Source: Cupriavidus oxalaticus
Lineage (GTDB): Bacteria > Pseudomonadota > Gammaproteobacteria > Burkholderiales > Burkholderiaceae
DNA: 64,000 bases
Assembly: GCF_016894385.1 (NCBI RefSeq)
Contig: NZ_CP069811.1
Coordinates: 1,030,501 to 1,094,500 of the forward strand
Direction: 5' to 3'
The notes beneath the pieces were generated by a model. That model searched no databases. It had not been told where the DNA came from and worked only from the letters and a program-made list of their open reading frames with translations. The translations under genes and the position numbers were made by a program. The first letter of the stretch is position 1. Each line of letters opens with the position of its first letter. This document shows positions 24,293 to 33,677 of the stretch, one piece after another.

Positions 24293-25687
24293 TCAGCGCA
24301 GCTGCTGGGCGGCGACGCCGTCCTGCAGCGGGGCGGCCGCGTTTTTCTGGCGCACCAGGTAGCTGACGGCAAGGACCACCAGCCACACCGGGATCAGGTA
24401 GACCGAGAGGCGCAGGCCTTCGGTCAGGTACATCACCACCAGGATGCCGGCCAGGAACACCAGGCACAGGTAGTTGGTCAGCGGATAGCCCCAGCTCTGG
24501 AACTTCGTGGCCTGGCCGGCACGGCGCTTGTCGGCACGGAACTTCAGGTGGATCAGGCTGATCATGGCCCAGTTGATGATCAGGGCCGACACCACCAGGC
24601 CCATCAGCATCTCGAAGGCCTTGCCCGGCATGAAGTAGTTGATCACCACGCAGGCCGCGGTGGCCAGCGCCGAGAGGCCAAGTGCCGCCAGCGGGATGCC
24701 GCGCTGGTTGACCTTGAGCAGCGCCTTGGGCGCATTGCCCTGCTGGGCCAGGCCGTACAGCATGCGGCTGTTGCAGTACACGCCGCTGTTGTAGACCGAC
24801 AGCGCCGCGGTCAGCACTACCACGTTCAGCACGTTGGCGACCCAGTTGCTGTTCAGCGCATGGAAGATCAGCACGAACGGGCTGCCGCCGGTGACGACGT
24901 TCTCCCACGGGTACAGCGACAGCAGCACCGCCAGCGCGCCCACATAGAAGATCAGGATACGGTAGATCACCTGGTTGGTGGCCTTGGGGATGGTCTTCTC
25001 GGGCGAATCCGCTTCCGCCGCGGTGATGCCCACCAGCTCCAGCCCGCCGAACGAGAACATGATCACCGCCATGGCCATCACCAGGCCGCCCAGGCCGTTG
25101 GGGAAGAAGCCGCCGTGCTGCCACAGGTTGGCCACGCTGGCCTGCGGGCCGGCAGTGCCGGACATCAGCAGGTAGCCGCCGAAGCCGATCATGCCGATGA
25201 TCGCCGCGACCTTGATGATCGAGAACCAGAATTCCATCTCGCCGAAGGACTTCACGCTCGACAGGTTGATCGCGTTGATCACCAGGAAGAACACCAGCGC
25301 CGAGACCCAGGTCGGGATTTCCGGCCACCAGTACTGCACATAGATGCCGACTGCCGACAGTTCGGCCATGCTCACCAGGATGTACAGCACCCAGTAGTTC
25401 CAGCCGGAGAGAAAGCCGGCGAAGTGGCCGCAGTATTTGTCGGCGAAATAGCTGAAGGAACCGGCGACGGGCTCGTCCACCACCATCTCGCCGAGCTGGC
25501 GCATGATGAAGAACGCCACGATGCCGGCGATCGCGTAGCCCAGCAGGACCGATGGCCCCGCCATCTTGATGGTCTGGGCGATGCCCAGGAAAAGGCCGGT
25601 GCCGATGGCGCCGCCCAGCGCGATCAGCTGGATATGCCGGTTCTTCAGGCCACGCTTGAGCGTGCCGTCATTGCTGCTTGCATGCAT
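24293..25687 (-). CDS. Aromatic amino acid permease (AroP/PheP-like, APC family)
   Basis: A 464-residue inner-membrane transporter with 12 predicted hydrophobic segments. The N-terminus LKRGLKNRHIQLIALGGAIG followed by TGLFLG is nearly identical in kind to E. coli AroP and PheP, and the conserved LGEMVVDEPVAGSFSYFA and SFGGLELVGITAAEADSPEKTIPKA stretches are present. It would import phenylalanine, tyrosine or tryptophan with protons. It lies between the dioxygenase and aminotransferase genes of tyrosine breakdown on the same strand. A proline-type ProY role is possible. Confidence 0.87.
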   Translation of the reverse strand: MHASSNDGTLKRGLKNRHIQLIALGGAIGTGLFLGIAQTIKMAGPSVLLGYAIAGIVAFFIMRQLGEMVVDEPVAGSFSYFADKYCGHFAGFLSGWNYWVLYILVSMAELSAVGIYVQYWWPEIPTWVSALVFFLVINAINLSSVKSFGEMEFWFSIIKVAAIIGMIGFGGYLLMSGTAGPQASVANLWQHGGFFPNGLGGLVMAMAVIMFSFGGLELVGITAAEADSPEKTIPKATNQVIYRILIFYVGALAVLLSLYPWENVVTGGSPFVLIFHALNSNWVANVLNVVVLTAALSVYNSGVYCNSRMLYGLAQQGNAPKALLKVNQRGIPLAALGLSALATAACVVINYFMPGKAFEMLMGLVVSALIINWAMISLIHLKFRADKRRAGQATKFQSWGYPLTNYLCLVFLAGILVVMYLTEGLRLSVYLIPVWLVVLAVSYLVRQKNAAAPLQDGVAAQQLR

Positions 25688-25871
25688 TCAGTTGTTTCCT
25701 CTACCCATTCTCATGGAATGCGGGCCCGCGCCTCTGGCTGTTTGGAGTCGGACGCTTGGGCCGGGGGGACGCCACCGCCCGCGCGGCAGGGTGGCTGCCG
25801 CGTGAGAGGTCTGCTTGCCGGAACCGGCTGGTGCCCGTGACAGGCGGCCGGTCAGGGACGGCCGATGCCGG

Positions 25872-26951
25872 TCAGGCCTCGACCTTGAGCGTGCCGCGCT
25901 CGATCTGGTCGCGTTCCAGCGACTCGAACAGCGCCTTGAAGTTGCCTTCGCCGAAGCCTTCGTCGCCGCGGCGCTGGATGAACTCGAAGAACACCGGGCC
26001 CAGCGCGGTCTTGGAGAAGATCTGCAGCAGCAGGCGGGGCTTGCCGCCTTCCGTGGTGCCGTCCAGCAGGATGCCGCGCGACTTCAGTTGCTCGACGGGC
26101 TGGCCGTGGCCGGGCAGGCGCGTGTCCAGCGCTTCGTAGTAGTAGTCGTTCGGCGCGGTCATCAGCGGCACGCCTGCCAGTTGCAGGCGGTCGATGACCT
26201 CGATCAGGTTGTCGGTCAGGAAGGCGATGTGCTGGATGCCCTCGCCATTGAAGGCCATCAGGAACTCTTCGATCTGGCCGGCGCCCTTGGACGATTCCTC
26301 GTTCAGCGGAATGCGGATTTTACCATCCGGCGCGGTCATGGCCTTGGAGGTCAGGCCGGTGTACTCGCCCTGGATGTCGAAATAGCGGATTTCGCGGAAG
26401 TTGAACAGCTTTTCGTAGAAATTGGCCCAGTAAGCCATGCGGCCACGGTAGACGTTGTGCGTCAGGTGGTCGATCAGCTTGAGGCCGTGGCCGACCGGGT
26501 GGCGGTCGACGCCCTCGATGAACTCGAAGTCGATGTCATAGATCGACTTGCCTTCCTCGAAGCGGTCGATCAGGTACAGCGGCGCACCGCCGATGCCCTT
26601 GATCGCGGGCAGGCGCAGCTCCATCGGGCCGGTCGGGATTTCCACCGGTTGCGCGCCCAGTTCCAGCGCGCGGGCGTAGGCCTTGTGCGAATCCTTGACG
26701 CGGAACGCCATGCCGCAGGCGCTCGGGCCGTGCTCGGCGGCAAAGTAGGCGGCGTGGCTGTGCGGCTCGCGGTTGACGATGAAGTTCACCTCGCCCTGGC
26801 GGTACAGCACCACGTCCTTGGAGCGGTGCTTTGCCACCAGCGTGAAGCCCATCTGCTCGAACAGCGGCTCGAGCACATTCGGGGTGGGCGAGGCGAATTC
26901 CACGAATTCGAAGCCCATCAGTTGCATCGGGTTGTCAAACAGGTCGGCCAT
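25872..26951 (-). CDS. hpd: 4-hydroxyphenylpyruvate dioxygenase
   Basis: A 359-residue Fe(II) dioxygenase that turns 4-hydroxyphenylpyruvate into homogentisate in tyrosine breakdown. The iron ligands are H162 (IDHLTHNV), H241 ([10 protein letters not shown]) and E323 ([10 protein letters not shown]), at the same spacing as in the Pseudomonas enzyme. The C-terminal [16 protein letters not shown] motif that covers the active site is intact. The gene is divergent from an Lrp-type regulator. The homogentisate dioxygenase genes are not in this window. Confidence 0.95.
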   Translation of the reverse strand: MADLFDNPMQLMGFEFVEFASPTPNVLEPLFEQMGFTLVAKHRSKDVVLYRQGEVNFIVNREPHSHAAYFAAEHGPSACGMAFRVKDSHKAYARALELGAQPVEIPTGPMELRLPAIKGIGGAPLYLIDRFEEGKSIYDIDFEFIEGVDRHPVGHGLKLIDHLTHNVYRGRMAYWANFYEKLFNFREIRYFDIQGEYTGLTSKAMTAPDGKIRIPLNEESSKGAGQIEEFLMAFNGEGIQHIAFLTDNLIEVIDRLQLAGVPLMTAPNDYYYEALDTRLPGHGQPVEQLKSRGILLDGTTEGGKPRLLLQIFSKTALGPVFFEFIQRRGDEGFGEGNFKALFESLERDQIERGTLKVEA

Positions 26952-27361
26952 GGCTTTCTCACTAAGGGGAAACTAAGGGGAAGTTAAGTGATTGGATCGG
27001 TGCGGCGCCGGCAGAGTGCCGTCGGGCAGGGCGGGCGCGCACTGGAGATCGGGATTCCGGTTCAGCGCTCCGCGCCATCGGCGCTGGCGCCTGGCGTGCC
27101 AGGCAGGGAAGGCAGGTTCGTGGTCATGGGGGCGTTCAGAACCGGTGAATCGGGAAATATTATTGCAGTGGCGGCGTTGCCCGGATCGGCTGGCGCCACC
27201 GCCAGTCATTGCTGGCCAGCCCGGTTGCGGTGCTGGTTTTACGTCGCTGGCTTGGCATGCAGTGTATATTCTGCCCAGCAAAATTGGATTTCGTTAGCCA
27301 CGCAGGGAAACCCTAGCTTATGAAATAAAATTGCTTGAAAATTTGAAATAAGGAAATCAAA
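26952..27361. promoter_or_regulatory. Divergent promoter region of hpd and the Lrp gene
   Basis: This 410-base gap separates two divergent genes. The part nearest the Lrp gene (27240-27361) is markedly AT-rich compared with its neighbours, with runs such as GAAATAAAATTGCTTGAAAA, as expected for an Lrp-bound promoter. No exact operator symmetry stood out. Confidence 0.45.
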
Positions 27362-27835
27362 GTGCAAACGATCGAGCTGGACCGTACCGATCGCCGCCTG
27401 CTGGCGGTCTTGCAGGAGCGCGCGCGCGCCTCGAACCTGGAGCTGGCCGAGGCCATTGCGCTGTCTCCGGCACAAACGCTGCGGCGCCACCGCCGCCTGG
27501 AAGAGGCCGGGCTGGTCAAGCGCTACGAAGCGCGGCTGGATGCCGCCGCGCTCGGCCTGGGCGTGGTTGCCTTCATCCACGTGACGATGGAGCGCGGGCA
27601 TATCCGCGAGCTGTCCAACTTCAAGCGGCTGGTGGCGGAACTGGCACAGATCCAGGAGTGCTTTTCCGTGACCGGCGATATCGACTACGTGCTGAAGGTG
27701 GTCGCCAAGGATCTGAAGGCGTTGTCTGACTTCCTGCTCGATACGCTGATGCGCATCCCGGGGGTCAGTGCGGTCAAGTCCAGCGTCTGCCTGGACGAGA
27801 TCAAATGCACCAGCGCGGTGCCGGTGGAAGCCTGA
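27362..27835 (+). CDS. Lrp/AsnC-family transcriptional regulator
   Basis: A 157-residue regulator with a GTG start preceded by AAGGAAATCAAA. It has the AsnC helix-turn-helix (LDRTDRRLLAVLQERARAS, ELAEAIALSPAQTLRRHRRLEEAGLVKRY) and the RAM effector domain (FIHVTMERGHIRELSNFKRL, ECFSVTGDIDYVLKVVAKDL). Being divergent from hpd, it probably senses an aromatic amino acid and controls tyrosine breakdown. Confidence 0.9.
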   Translation: MQTIELDRTDRRLLAVLQERARASNLELAEAIALSPAQTLRRHRRLEEAGLVKRYEARLDAAALGLGVVAFIHVTMERGHIRELSNFKRLVAELAQIQECFSVTGDIDYVLKVVAKDLKALSDFLLDTLMRIPGVSAVKSSVCLDEIKCTSAVPVEA

Positions 27836-27874
27836 AACCCAGACATCGCGCGCCGGGGTTCCCCGGGGTTCCCG

Positions 27875-29896
27875 TTACTCCGGAACGGTGTCGACCCGGT
27901 CGCACGCCACGTTCATCGCGCGGCAAACGGCGCACCAGGCGGGGCATGAGCCGGGCTTGCCGGCGTCGGGCGCATGCGTGGCGGGCGAATCGGATGGCGC
28001 CGCATGGACCGTTATCACCGGCCGCGGCGGCGGGTGGCCACTGCCGCAGGCGCGTGCCACCGCTTCGTCCAGGGCCCGCAGACTCACGGGCTTGACGATC
28101 ACCGCATTCATGCCGGCAGCCAGCGCAGCGGCGTGATCTTCCGCCACGGCGCTGGCGGTGCAGCCGACGATCGGCACATCGCGGACCGCGTCATCGCGCG
28201 CCCGCACCGCGCGTGTGAACGCCAGGCCGTCCATCACCGGCATCGCGCAGTCGCAGACGACGACATCGAAGACGGCGCCATCCAGCCTGGCCAGCCCGTC
28301 GCGGCCGTCCTGCGCGGTGGCCACATGGTGGCCCAGGTACTCCAGCTGGCGCTGCAGCAGCAGGCGGTTGGGCGCATGGTCGTCGATCACCAGGATGCGC
28401 GCATGGCAGCGCGCGCAGCCCGGCATCGGCACGGGCTGTGCCGGCGCGGCAGCGACGGCGTCGGCCAACGCCAGCGGCAGCGACACCGTCACGCGCGTGC
28501 CCTGGCCCGGCTGGCTGGCCAACGCAATCTGTCCGCCCATCGCGTTGGCCAGCCGCTTGCAGATCGCCAGGCCGAGCCCGGTGCCGCCTGCGTGCGAACG
28601 CGACTGGCCATGCACCTGAGAGAACGGCTCGAACAGGCACGCCTGCGCCGCCGGTTGTATGCCGATGCCCGTATCGGTAACGGTCAGCGTCACGCCTTGC
28701 CTGCCGTCCCCGGCCGGCTCGGCTTCGAGCTGGATATGAATCGTCCCGCGGTCGGTAAAGCGCACGGCGTTGGACACCAGGTTGCCCAGGATTTGCCGGA
28801 AGCGCAGGCCGTCGACCTGGTGCAGCGGCGCGACGCCGGCGCCGGTTTCGCTGGTCAGCGTCAGTCCCTTCTGCTCGGCCACGGGACCAAAGATCAGCAA
28901 CGTGTCGTTGACCAGCGCCGACAGCGATGCCGGCGCCGGGTGGATGCTGAACTTGCCGGCCTCCATCTTTGACAAGTCGAGGATGTCGTCGATCAGTGCC
29001 AGCAGGCCGAGCGCCGCCTGATGCGCGGTTACCAGCTGCAGGCGTTCGTGGCCAGGTAGCTGGCATTGCGCCAGCGTCAGCTCCAGCATGCCGGTGATCG
29101 CGTTCATCGGCGTGCGGATCTCGTGGCTGACCGAAGCCAGGAAGGTGGACTTGGCGCGGTTGGCGGCTTCCGCGTCGGCCTTGGCTTGCGCCAGTTCGGC
29201 CAGCATGTCGTGGCGCTCGGTCAGGTCGACGCAGCCGCCCGCGAGGCCCTTGACCCTGCCGTCGGCGCCGCGCAGCGGGGTAATCCAGTTGAGCACATGA
29301 TGGCTGCGCCCCCCGAGCCGCAGGCAACGGTCCTTGCGCAGCGGCTCGCCCTCGTCGAGGACCTTGCGGTAGTCGCGTGCCAGTTCGGCCATGTCGGTAA
29401 CGATGGGATGCGCCTGGCCCGGCGCATCGAGCGGCTGGCCGCGCAGCAGATCGCGCGGGGCGCCGACGAGTTCCTCGTAGCTGCGGTTGCAGGTGATGAG
29501 CCGCAGTGAGGCATCGCGCAGGTAGACTGGCTGCGGGATGCCGTCCAGCAGCGCCGACTGGATCGCTACGTGGTCCTTCAGCGCGCTCTCGGCGGCGCGG
29601 CGCCGGCGCACCTCGCGGTGGAGGACTGCGATCCATGCCAGCAGGCATGCACTGAGGCCGCAGAGCAGCATCGCGGCCCAGCCGTACACGCGTTCATAGG
29701 CAAGCGGTGCGGCGTGCAGGGGCGCCATGGCCTGGCCCATGGCGCCGGTCGAAAAGGCCAACAGGAGCATCGCGGCCCAACGATGCAACCCGGCATTTGC
29801 GTGGCGGCGGTGCGATGGGGCGAGGGATGCGGTGCGGGCGGATTCCGAACGGACCGGCAAACAGGATAGGCAGGATAGGCAGGAAAGGCGGGGCAA
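27875..29896 (-). CDS. Hybrid sensor histidine kinase (BvgS/EvgS-like, without periplasmic domains)
   Basis: A 673-residue kinase. The N-terminus has two hydrophobic segments (about 40-57 and 71-92), then a PAS domain (about 108-230), HisKA with H258 (ASVSHEIRTPMNAITGML), HATPase (LGNLVSNAVRFTDRG, TDTGIGI, GGTGLGLAI) and a receiver with D549 (VVVCDCAMPVMDG). No Hpt domain follows; that part is encoded separately at 31045. Residues 4-13 repeat Leu-Ser-Cys because of a 9-base tandem repeat, so the true start is uncertain and may be further in, for example at residue 43. It is divergent from a LuxR-type response regulator. Confidence 0.88.
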   Translation of the reverse strand: MPRLSCLSCLSCLPVRSESARTASLAPSHRRHANAGLHRWAAMLLLAFSTGAMGQAMAPLHAAPLAYERVYGWAAMLLCGLSACLLAWIAVLHREVRRRRAAESALKDHVAIQSALLDGIPQPVYLRDASLRLITCNRSYEELVGAPRDLLRGQPLDAPGQAHPIVTDMAELARDYRKVLDEGEPLRKDRCLRLGGRSHHVLNWITPLRGADGRVKGLAGGCVDLTERHDMLAELAQAKADAEAANRAKSTFLASVSHEIRTPMNAITGMLELTLAQCQLPGHERLQLVTAHQAALGLLALIDDILDLSKMEAGKFSIHPAPASLSALVNDTLLIFGPVAEQKGLTLTSETGAGVAPLHQVDGLRFRQILGNLVSNAVRFTDRGTIHIQLEAEPAGDGRQGVTLTVTDTGIGIQPAAQACLFEPFSQVHGQSRSHAGGTGLGLAICKRLANAMGGQIALASQPGQGTRVTVSLPLALADAVAAAPAQPVPMPGCARCHARILVIDDHAPNRLLLQRQLEYLGHHVATAQDGRDGLARLDGAVFDVVVCDCAMPVMDGLAFTRAVRARDDAVRDVPIVGCTASAVAEDHAAALAAGMNAVIVKPVSLRALDEAVARACGSGHPPPRPVITVHAAPSDSPATHAPDAGKPGSCPAWCAVCRAMNVACDRVDTVPE
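29862..29889. repeat. Three 9-base tandem repeats at the kinase N-terminus
   Basis: CAGGATAGG, CAGGATAGG and CAGGAAAGG stand in tandem. Read in the kinase frame they encode repeated Leu-Ser-Cys. The unit is a multiple of three, so copy-number change would alter the leader length without shifting the frame. Confidence 0.75.
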
Positions 29897-30375
29897 GTCG
29901 GAGCAAGGCGAACCAGGAAAATGCGGCTGGTATTCACTCTATGAGCCAGGCTGCACCACCTCATTCAGACACCTCCGAAAATGCATGTGGAAATTTCCGA
30001 ATCGAATGGCGACAGTGCCTCACGCGCTGCCATTGGCGGGCCTGCAGCGCAAGTTTCAGCCCGCGCCCTCGCCGATGGAATGCATGTCGGGCGAGTCCGC
30101 TGCACATTGCAAGGGTGACTGCGGCGCTATGATTCGGCCTTGCCGGTCGCGATGCATACGCGCTCTGTTAATGCTGCATTGCTTGTGGTCGAAACACGTG
30201 CCGACCAGGGACAAATAGGACAGCGATTTACCTGTTGTTCACCAAGATGGGAAGATTCGCGGCACGTCTCGGAAACTTCATGTGTATTTGTGAGCAAATG
30301 CTGAGCACAATGCTGCAACGCCTGACTGCGTGCTCCTTCACGCGGGCACAAGAAGTTTGCTATGGAGTGAATGCA
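29897..30375. promoter_or_regulatory. Divergent promoter region of kinase and response regulator
   Basis: This 479-base gap holds the two divergent promoters. A 10-base perfect palindrome, GGAAATTTCC, lies at 29989-29998, and TTTCCGAATCGA beside it resembles BvgA-type half-sites only loosely. Open frames in the gap do not look like proteins. Confidence 0.4.
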
Positions 30376-30999
30376 GTGGCCACTATCCTGATCGTCGACG
30401 ATCACCCGCCCGTGCGAGTCGTCCTCAAGACCCACTTGTCCCAGGTGCTGGGCGTCACCCATGTACTGGAAGCGGACAACGGCCAGGCTGCCGTGGAAAT
30501 CGTGCGGCAGTATGCCCCCGACGTGGTGATCCTCGACCTCGACATACCGAAGATCAATGGCCTGGATGTGATCCCCCGCCTCAAGGCCGTGCATCCGGGC
30601 GTGCGTATCCTGGTGATCTCCGGCCAGGACCAGGATACCTTCGCCCCGCGGGCGCGCCAGGCGGGCGCCCATGGCTTCGTGAGCAAGACCCAGGAACTGT
30701 CGGAGATCGTGCGTTGCGCCGAATCGGTGCTGGCAGGCTACACGGTGATGCCCGAACTAGAGCGCGGCAAATCCGAGTTCGGCGATGAGGCATTGCGCCT
30801 GGCCAGCCTGTCGGACAAGGAGCTGATTATCATGCAAATGCTGGCCAAGGGCATGAGCAACAAGGAGATCGGGGAAGTCCTGTTTATTTCCAATAAGACC
30901 GTCAGCACCCACAAGACGCGGATCATGGAAAAGCTCGGCGCGCGCTCGATTGTGGATGTCATCGATTTTGCGCGGCGCCACCATATTGCGATCGGCTAG
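30376..30999 (+). CDS. LuxR/NarL-family response regulator (BvgA/EvgA-like)
   Basis: A 207-residue two-domain regulator. The receiver has the acidic pair in LIVDDHPPVR, the phospho-acceptor D54 (VVILDLDIPKING) and K in FVSKTQE. The C-terminal LuxR helix-turn-helix is LSDKELIIMQMLAKGMSNKEIGEVLF and NKTVSTHKTRIMEKLGA. A GTG at 30376 is chosen because the receiver begins at once and GGAG lies 8 bases upstream; the longer frame to 30235 adds 47 residues unlike the family. It is divergent from the hybrid kinase and 45 bases before the Hpt gene. Confidence 0.87.
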   Translation: MATILIVDDHPPVRVVLKTHLSQVLGVTHVLEADNGQAAVEIVRQYAPDVVILDLDIPKINGLDVIPRLKAVHPGVRILVISGQDQDTFAPRARQAGAHGFVSKTQELSEIVRCAESVLAGYTVMPELERGKSEFGDEALRLASLSDKELIIMQMLAKGMSNKEIGEVLFISNKTVSTHKTRIMEKLGARSIVDVIDFARRHHIAIG

Positions 31000-31044
31000 C
31001 ATGGCGAACCTGATTTCCTTCACATTGCCCGGGAAGGCGCTGCC

Positions 31045-31728
31045 ATGACCGGCGCGCTGCTGTTTGCAGCCCTGCATGACGGACGGTGGGCGGCCAGCCT
31101 GGCGCCGCTGCTGCAGCGGCTGGGGTTTGCACCGCACGTGGCCGCGCCGGCTTCGGCGCTTGCGCCGGCATCGGCCGGCAAGGTCGGGCTGGTCATCGCC
31201 GGGCCCGGCACGCCCGTGCCGCCAACGTTGCTGGAAGGCTGGCATGCCGCCGGCGCGCTATGCGCGGTCGCGGTGCCGCCCGGAAAACACTCGGACCATG
31301 GTGCCTTCGTGGCCCGTTTGCCGGCGCCGACAACCGAGGCGGCGCTTCTTGCCATGCTGGCCGAGCGCCATTACATCGCGCTGCCAGCGCATGAGGCGGC
31401 TGCGATCCCCGCTGCGATTGCCGCGCAGACCCTTGGCGACGCGGGCTTCGCGGCCGAATTGCTGCAGGCGCTGGTGACGTCGGCGCAGGCCGACCTGGCG
31501 CAGCTGCGCGCCGCCGGCACCGAACTGGAGACGTGCGGCAGCATCGCTCACCGGATGAAATCGTCTGCGCATTACGTCGGCTGCAACGCGTTGCGCGTGC
31601 TGGCACAACGCATGGAGGACGCCGCCCGCAGCGGCGATGCCGGCACGGTGGCGGCATTGCGCGCGGTCTTCGAGCCGAGCTGCGCGCGGCTGATTGGATT
31701 ATTGACGGCGCTGGCGGCCAGGACATAA
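31045..31728 (+). CDS. Hpt-domain phosphotransfer protein
   Basis: A 227-residue protein whose C-terminal third is a histidine phosphotransfer domain. H169 lies in SIAHRMKSSAHYVGC, the classic H-x-[LM]-K-[GS]-S motif. The first 100 residues resemble a degenerate receiver-like or linker domain without clear acidic pocket residues. In BvgS this Hpt domain is fused to the kinase; here it is a separate gene, so the relay would run H258 and D549 of the kinase, H169 here and D54 of the response regulator. Confidence 0.8.
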   Translation: MTGALLFAALHDGRWAASLAPLLQRLGFAPHVAAPASALAPASAGKVGLVIAGPGTPVPPTLLEGWHAAGALCAVAVPPGKHSDHGAFVARLPAPTTEAALLAMLAERHYIALPAHEAAAIPAAIAAQTLGDAGFAAELLQALVTSAQADLAQLRAAGTELETCGSIAHRMKSSAHYVGCNALRVLAQRMEDAARSGDAGTVAALRAVFEPSCARLIGLLTALAART

Positions 31729-31942
31729 CGCCTGGCCAATTGGCGCGATTATCAGGCACGGTGATTTACCGGATTGGCGCAAGCGCGCCGCTTGATTATG
31801 CTGGATTAACGGCGGCTGGTTATCCTGAATCTCCGGTAATGAATGCTGCCGATTCATTCGGTGCGGGCATGGATGGATGTTGGCGCGGCAATGCCGGCCA
31901 GATTTTTCCTGCCCCGGCGCCGCCATTTTCCGGGAACGGGTC

Positions 31943-32473
31943 ATGAACCATGCGTTGGCGGCATTGCCGGAATCGGCCTTCTATTTCCATCTTGCTGCGC
32001 TGGCGCTGCTGCTGCTGTCGTTCTTTTCCGGCCGCGCCATCTTGCAGGTGCTGGCCACGCGCGAGGGGCGCCGCGAACGGGCGCAGCGCCTGGTGCGCGT
32101 TGCAATTGGCCGGCTGGCCGCGCTCGGCGCCATCTGGACGGCGATCGTCTACGGGCACGGCGCATGGGAGCGCGCCGGTGCCCACAACTGCCGGCACCTG
32201 CCGGCGGTCGATGCCGCTGCACGCTATGCCGCAGAATACTGCTACCTGCGCCATGACCGGCTGCTGCTGCGCGTCTATGGAGAGGCGCGTGGTGAAGCGC
32301 ATGGGGCGGGGCGCGAGCCTTTGCTGGCCCACCGCACCATCACCAGCGCCGGTCCGGTCCACGTGAGCTGGGACGGCCAGGCGCTGGTTTACGCCTCTCC
32401 GGCTGGGGGCGCGCAAGGGCGGCTGGCGCTGCCACCCACCTGGCGCGACCGGTTGCTGGCGCGGCTGCCCTGA
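31943..32473 (+). CDS. Hypothetical membrane-anchored protein
   Basis: A 176-residue protein that I cannot assign to a family. It has one N-terminal membrane segment (about residues 13-32, FYFHLAALALLLLSFFSG) and possibly a second near residue 60. The rest is soluble, with several cysteines (HNCRHLP, EYCYLRH) and a C-terminal stretch HVSWDGQALVYASPAGG. It is 214 bases downstream of the Hpt gene on the same strand and could be an accessory part of that signalling system. The frame extends further upstream, but the ATG at 31943 starts just before the hydrophobic segment. Confidence 0.65.
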   Translation: MNHALAALPESAFYFHLAALALLLLSFFSGRAILQVLATREGRRERAQRLVRVAIGRLAALGAIWTAIVYGHGAWERAGAHNCRHLPAVDAAARYAAEYCYLRHDRLLLRVYGEARGEAHGAGREPLLAHRTITSAGPVHVSWDGQALVYASPAGGAQGRLALPPTWRDRLLARLP

Positions 32474-32494
32474 AGCCACCGGCTCGCCGGGCTG

Positions 32495-33442
32495 TCAGTG
32501 CGGGGCGGCCGCCGGAATATCGGTGCTGCAGCTGGGCGACGCGTCGTCGTGCGAGTGCACGTGCAGCGCGCCCGGGACATGGCGGCTCTCCAGACCCTTG
32601 CCCTGCAGCCATTGGGCGGTGGTGGCGGCGGCGCGGTCGATCAGTTCGCCGCAGCGCGTGTAGTCGTAGGGCGAGATATCGAGCGGGCACAGCGGCGGCA
32701 CCACGCTGATATATGCCCGGTCGGCAAAGTGCTGCAGGTCATGCACCAGCTGGCGCGCCACCAGCAGCGAGAGCGCATTGAAGGCATGCTCCAGCGCGCC
32801 GCGCGGCGCCCGGCGCTCGGCGCAGGTGAAGCCCGCGGGCAGCACGATCACGCGGGTGGCGCCGAGGGCGACCGCGGTGGAGACCGGGGTATTGTTGGCC
32901 ACGCCGCCGTCGATCAGCGTGCGGCCCTCGAACTGCACCGGCGGGAACACGCCGGGAATGGCGGCGCTGGCCAGCACCGCATCGACGATGTTGCCGTGGG
33001 AGAGCAGCACCTCGTCGCCGCTGTTCATGTCGGTCGCGACCACGTGGAGCGGCAGGTCGGCCGCTTCCAGCCGGCGCGAGCCGAAATTACGCGCCAGCAA
33101 CGCGCGCAGGCCCGCCGACTCGACCAGGTGTCCGCGGCTGCGCCCGACCATGCCGAACACGCTGCGCCAGCCCCACGGCATGATGTCGGCGCGGCGGATG
33201 CCGCGCCACAGCTGGTCCAGGCGGCCAGCGCCGGCAACGCCGGGATTGCAGGCGAAATAGGCCCCGTTGATCGCGCCCGCCGAGGCGCCGATGACGATGT
33301 CGGGCGTCACGCCCCATGCCACCAGCTCGCGCAGCATGCCGACCTGGATTGCGCCGAGGCTGCCGCCGCCGGCAAATACGAAGGCTGTCTTGTCCATGGC
33401 TGTGTTGATGGCGCGGCGCGTCCGCGCCGTCTCCTCTTGCAT
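32495..33442 (-). CDS. Patatin-like phospholipase
   Basis: A 315-residue lipid hydrolase with a Ser-Asp dyad. The oxyanion loop is FAGGGSLGAIQVG, the nucleophile S54 lies in IGASAGAING and the Asp in LIDGGVANNTPVS. It would release fatty acids from phospholipids or other lipids, probably in the cytoplasm because no signal peptide is seen. An in-frame ATG at 33394 (MDKTAFVF) fits the usual family N-terminus better than the longer form; neither has a strong ribosome binding site. Confidence 0.88.
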   Translation of the reverse strand: MQEETARTRRAINTAMDKTAFVFAGGGSLGAIQVGMLRELVAWGVTPDIVIGASAGAINGAYFACNPGVAGAGRLDQLWRGIRRADIMPWGWRSVFGMVGRSRGHLVESAGLRALLARNFGSRRLEAADLPLHVVATDMNSGDEVLLSHGNIVDAVLASAAIPGVFPPVQFEGRTLIDGGVANNTPVSTAVALGATRVIVLPAGFTCAERRAPRGALEHAFNALSLLVARQLVHDLQHFADRAYISVVPPLCPLDISPYDYTRCGELIDRAAATTAQWLQGKGLESRHVPGALHVHSHDDASPSCSTDIPAAAPH

Positions 33443-33677
33443 GTCGGCTCGCGTGTCCCGACCCTAGCAAAGCATAGGCGACACCGCGCCGGCTGGGCAG
33501 GATGGTGCCCCGGAACTCCGGTCCGGCCACGTCGGCATTTCGTGTCTTGCTTAATAATGCAATTAACCGCCAGAAGTTTTCGACAACTTCAAACAAGGCT
33601 GCCAGCGGGAGGGGGCGCTGGCAGTACCATGGCTGCGGCGGCGCAGCGCGGGCTGCGGGAAGTACCGGGTGCGTGCG

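Noticed and set aside
24548..25840. A 430-codon open frame on the plus strand
   Set aside because: It is antisense to the amino acid permease. The composition is biased and no domain is seen.
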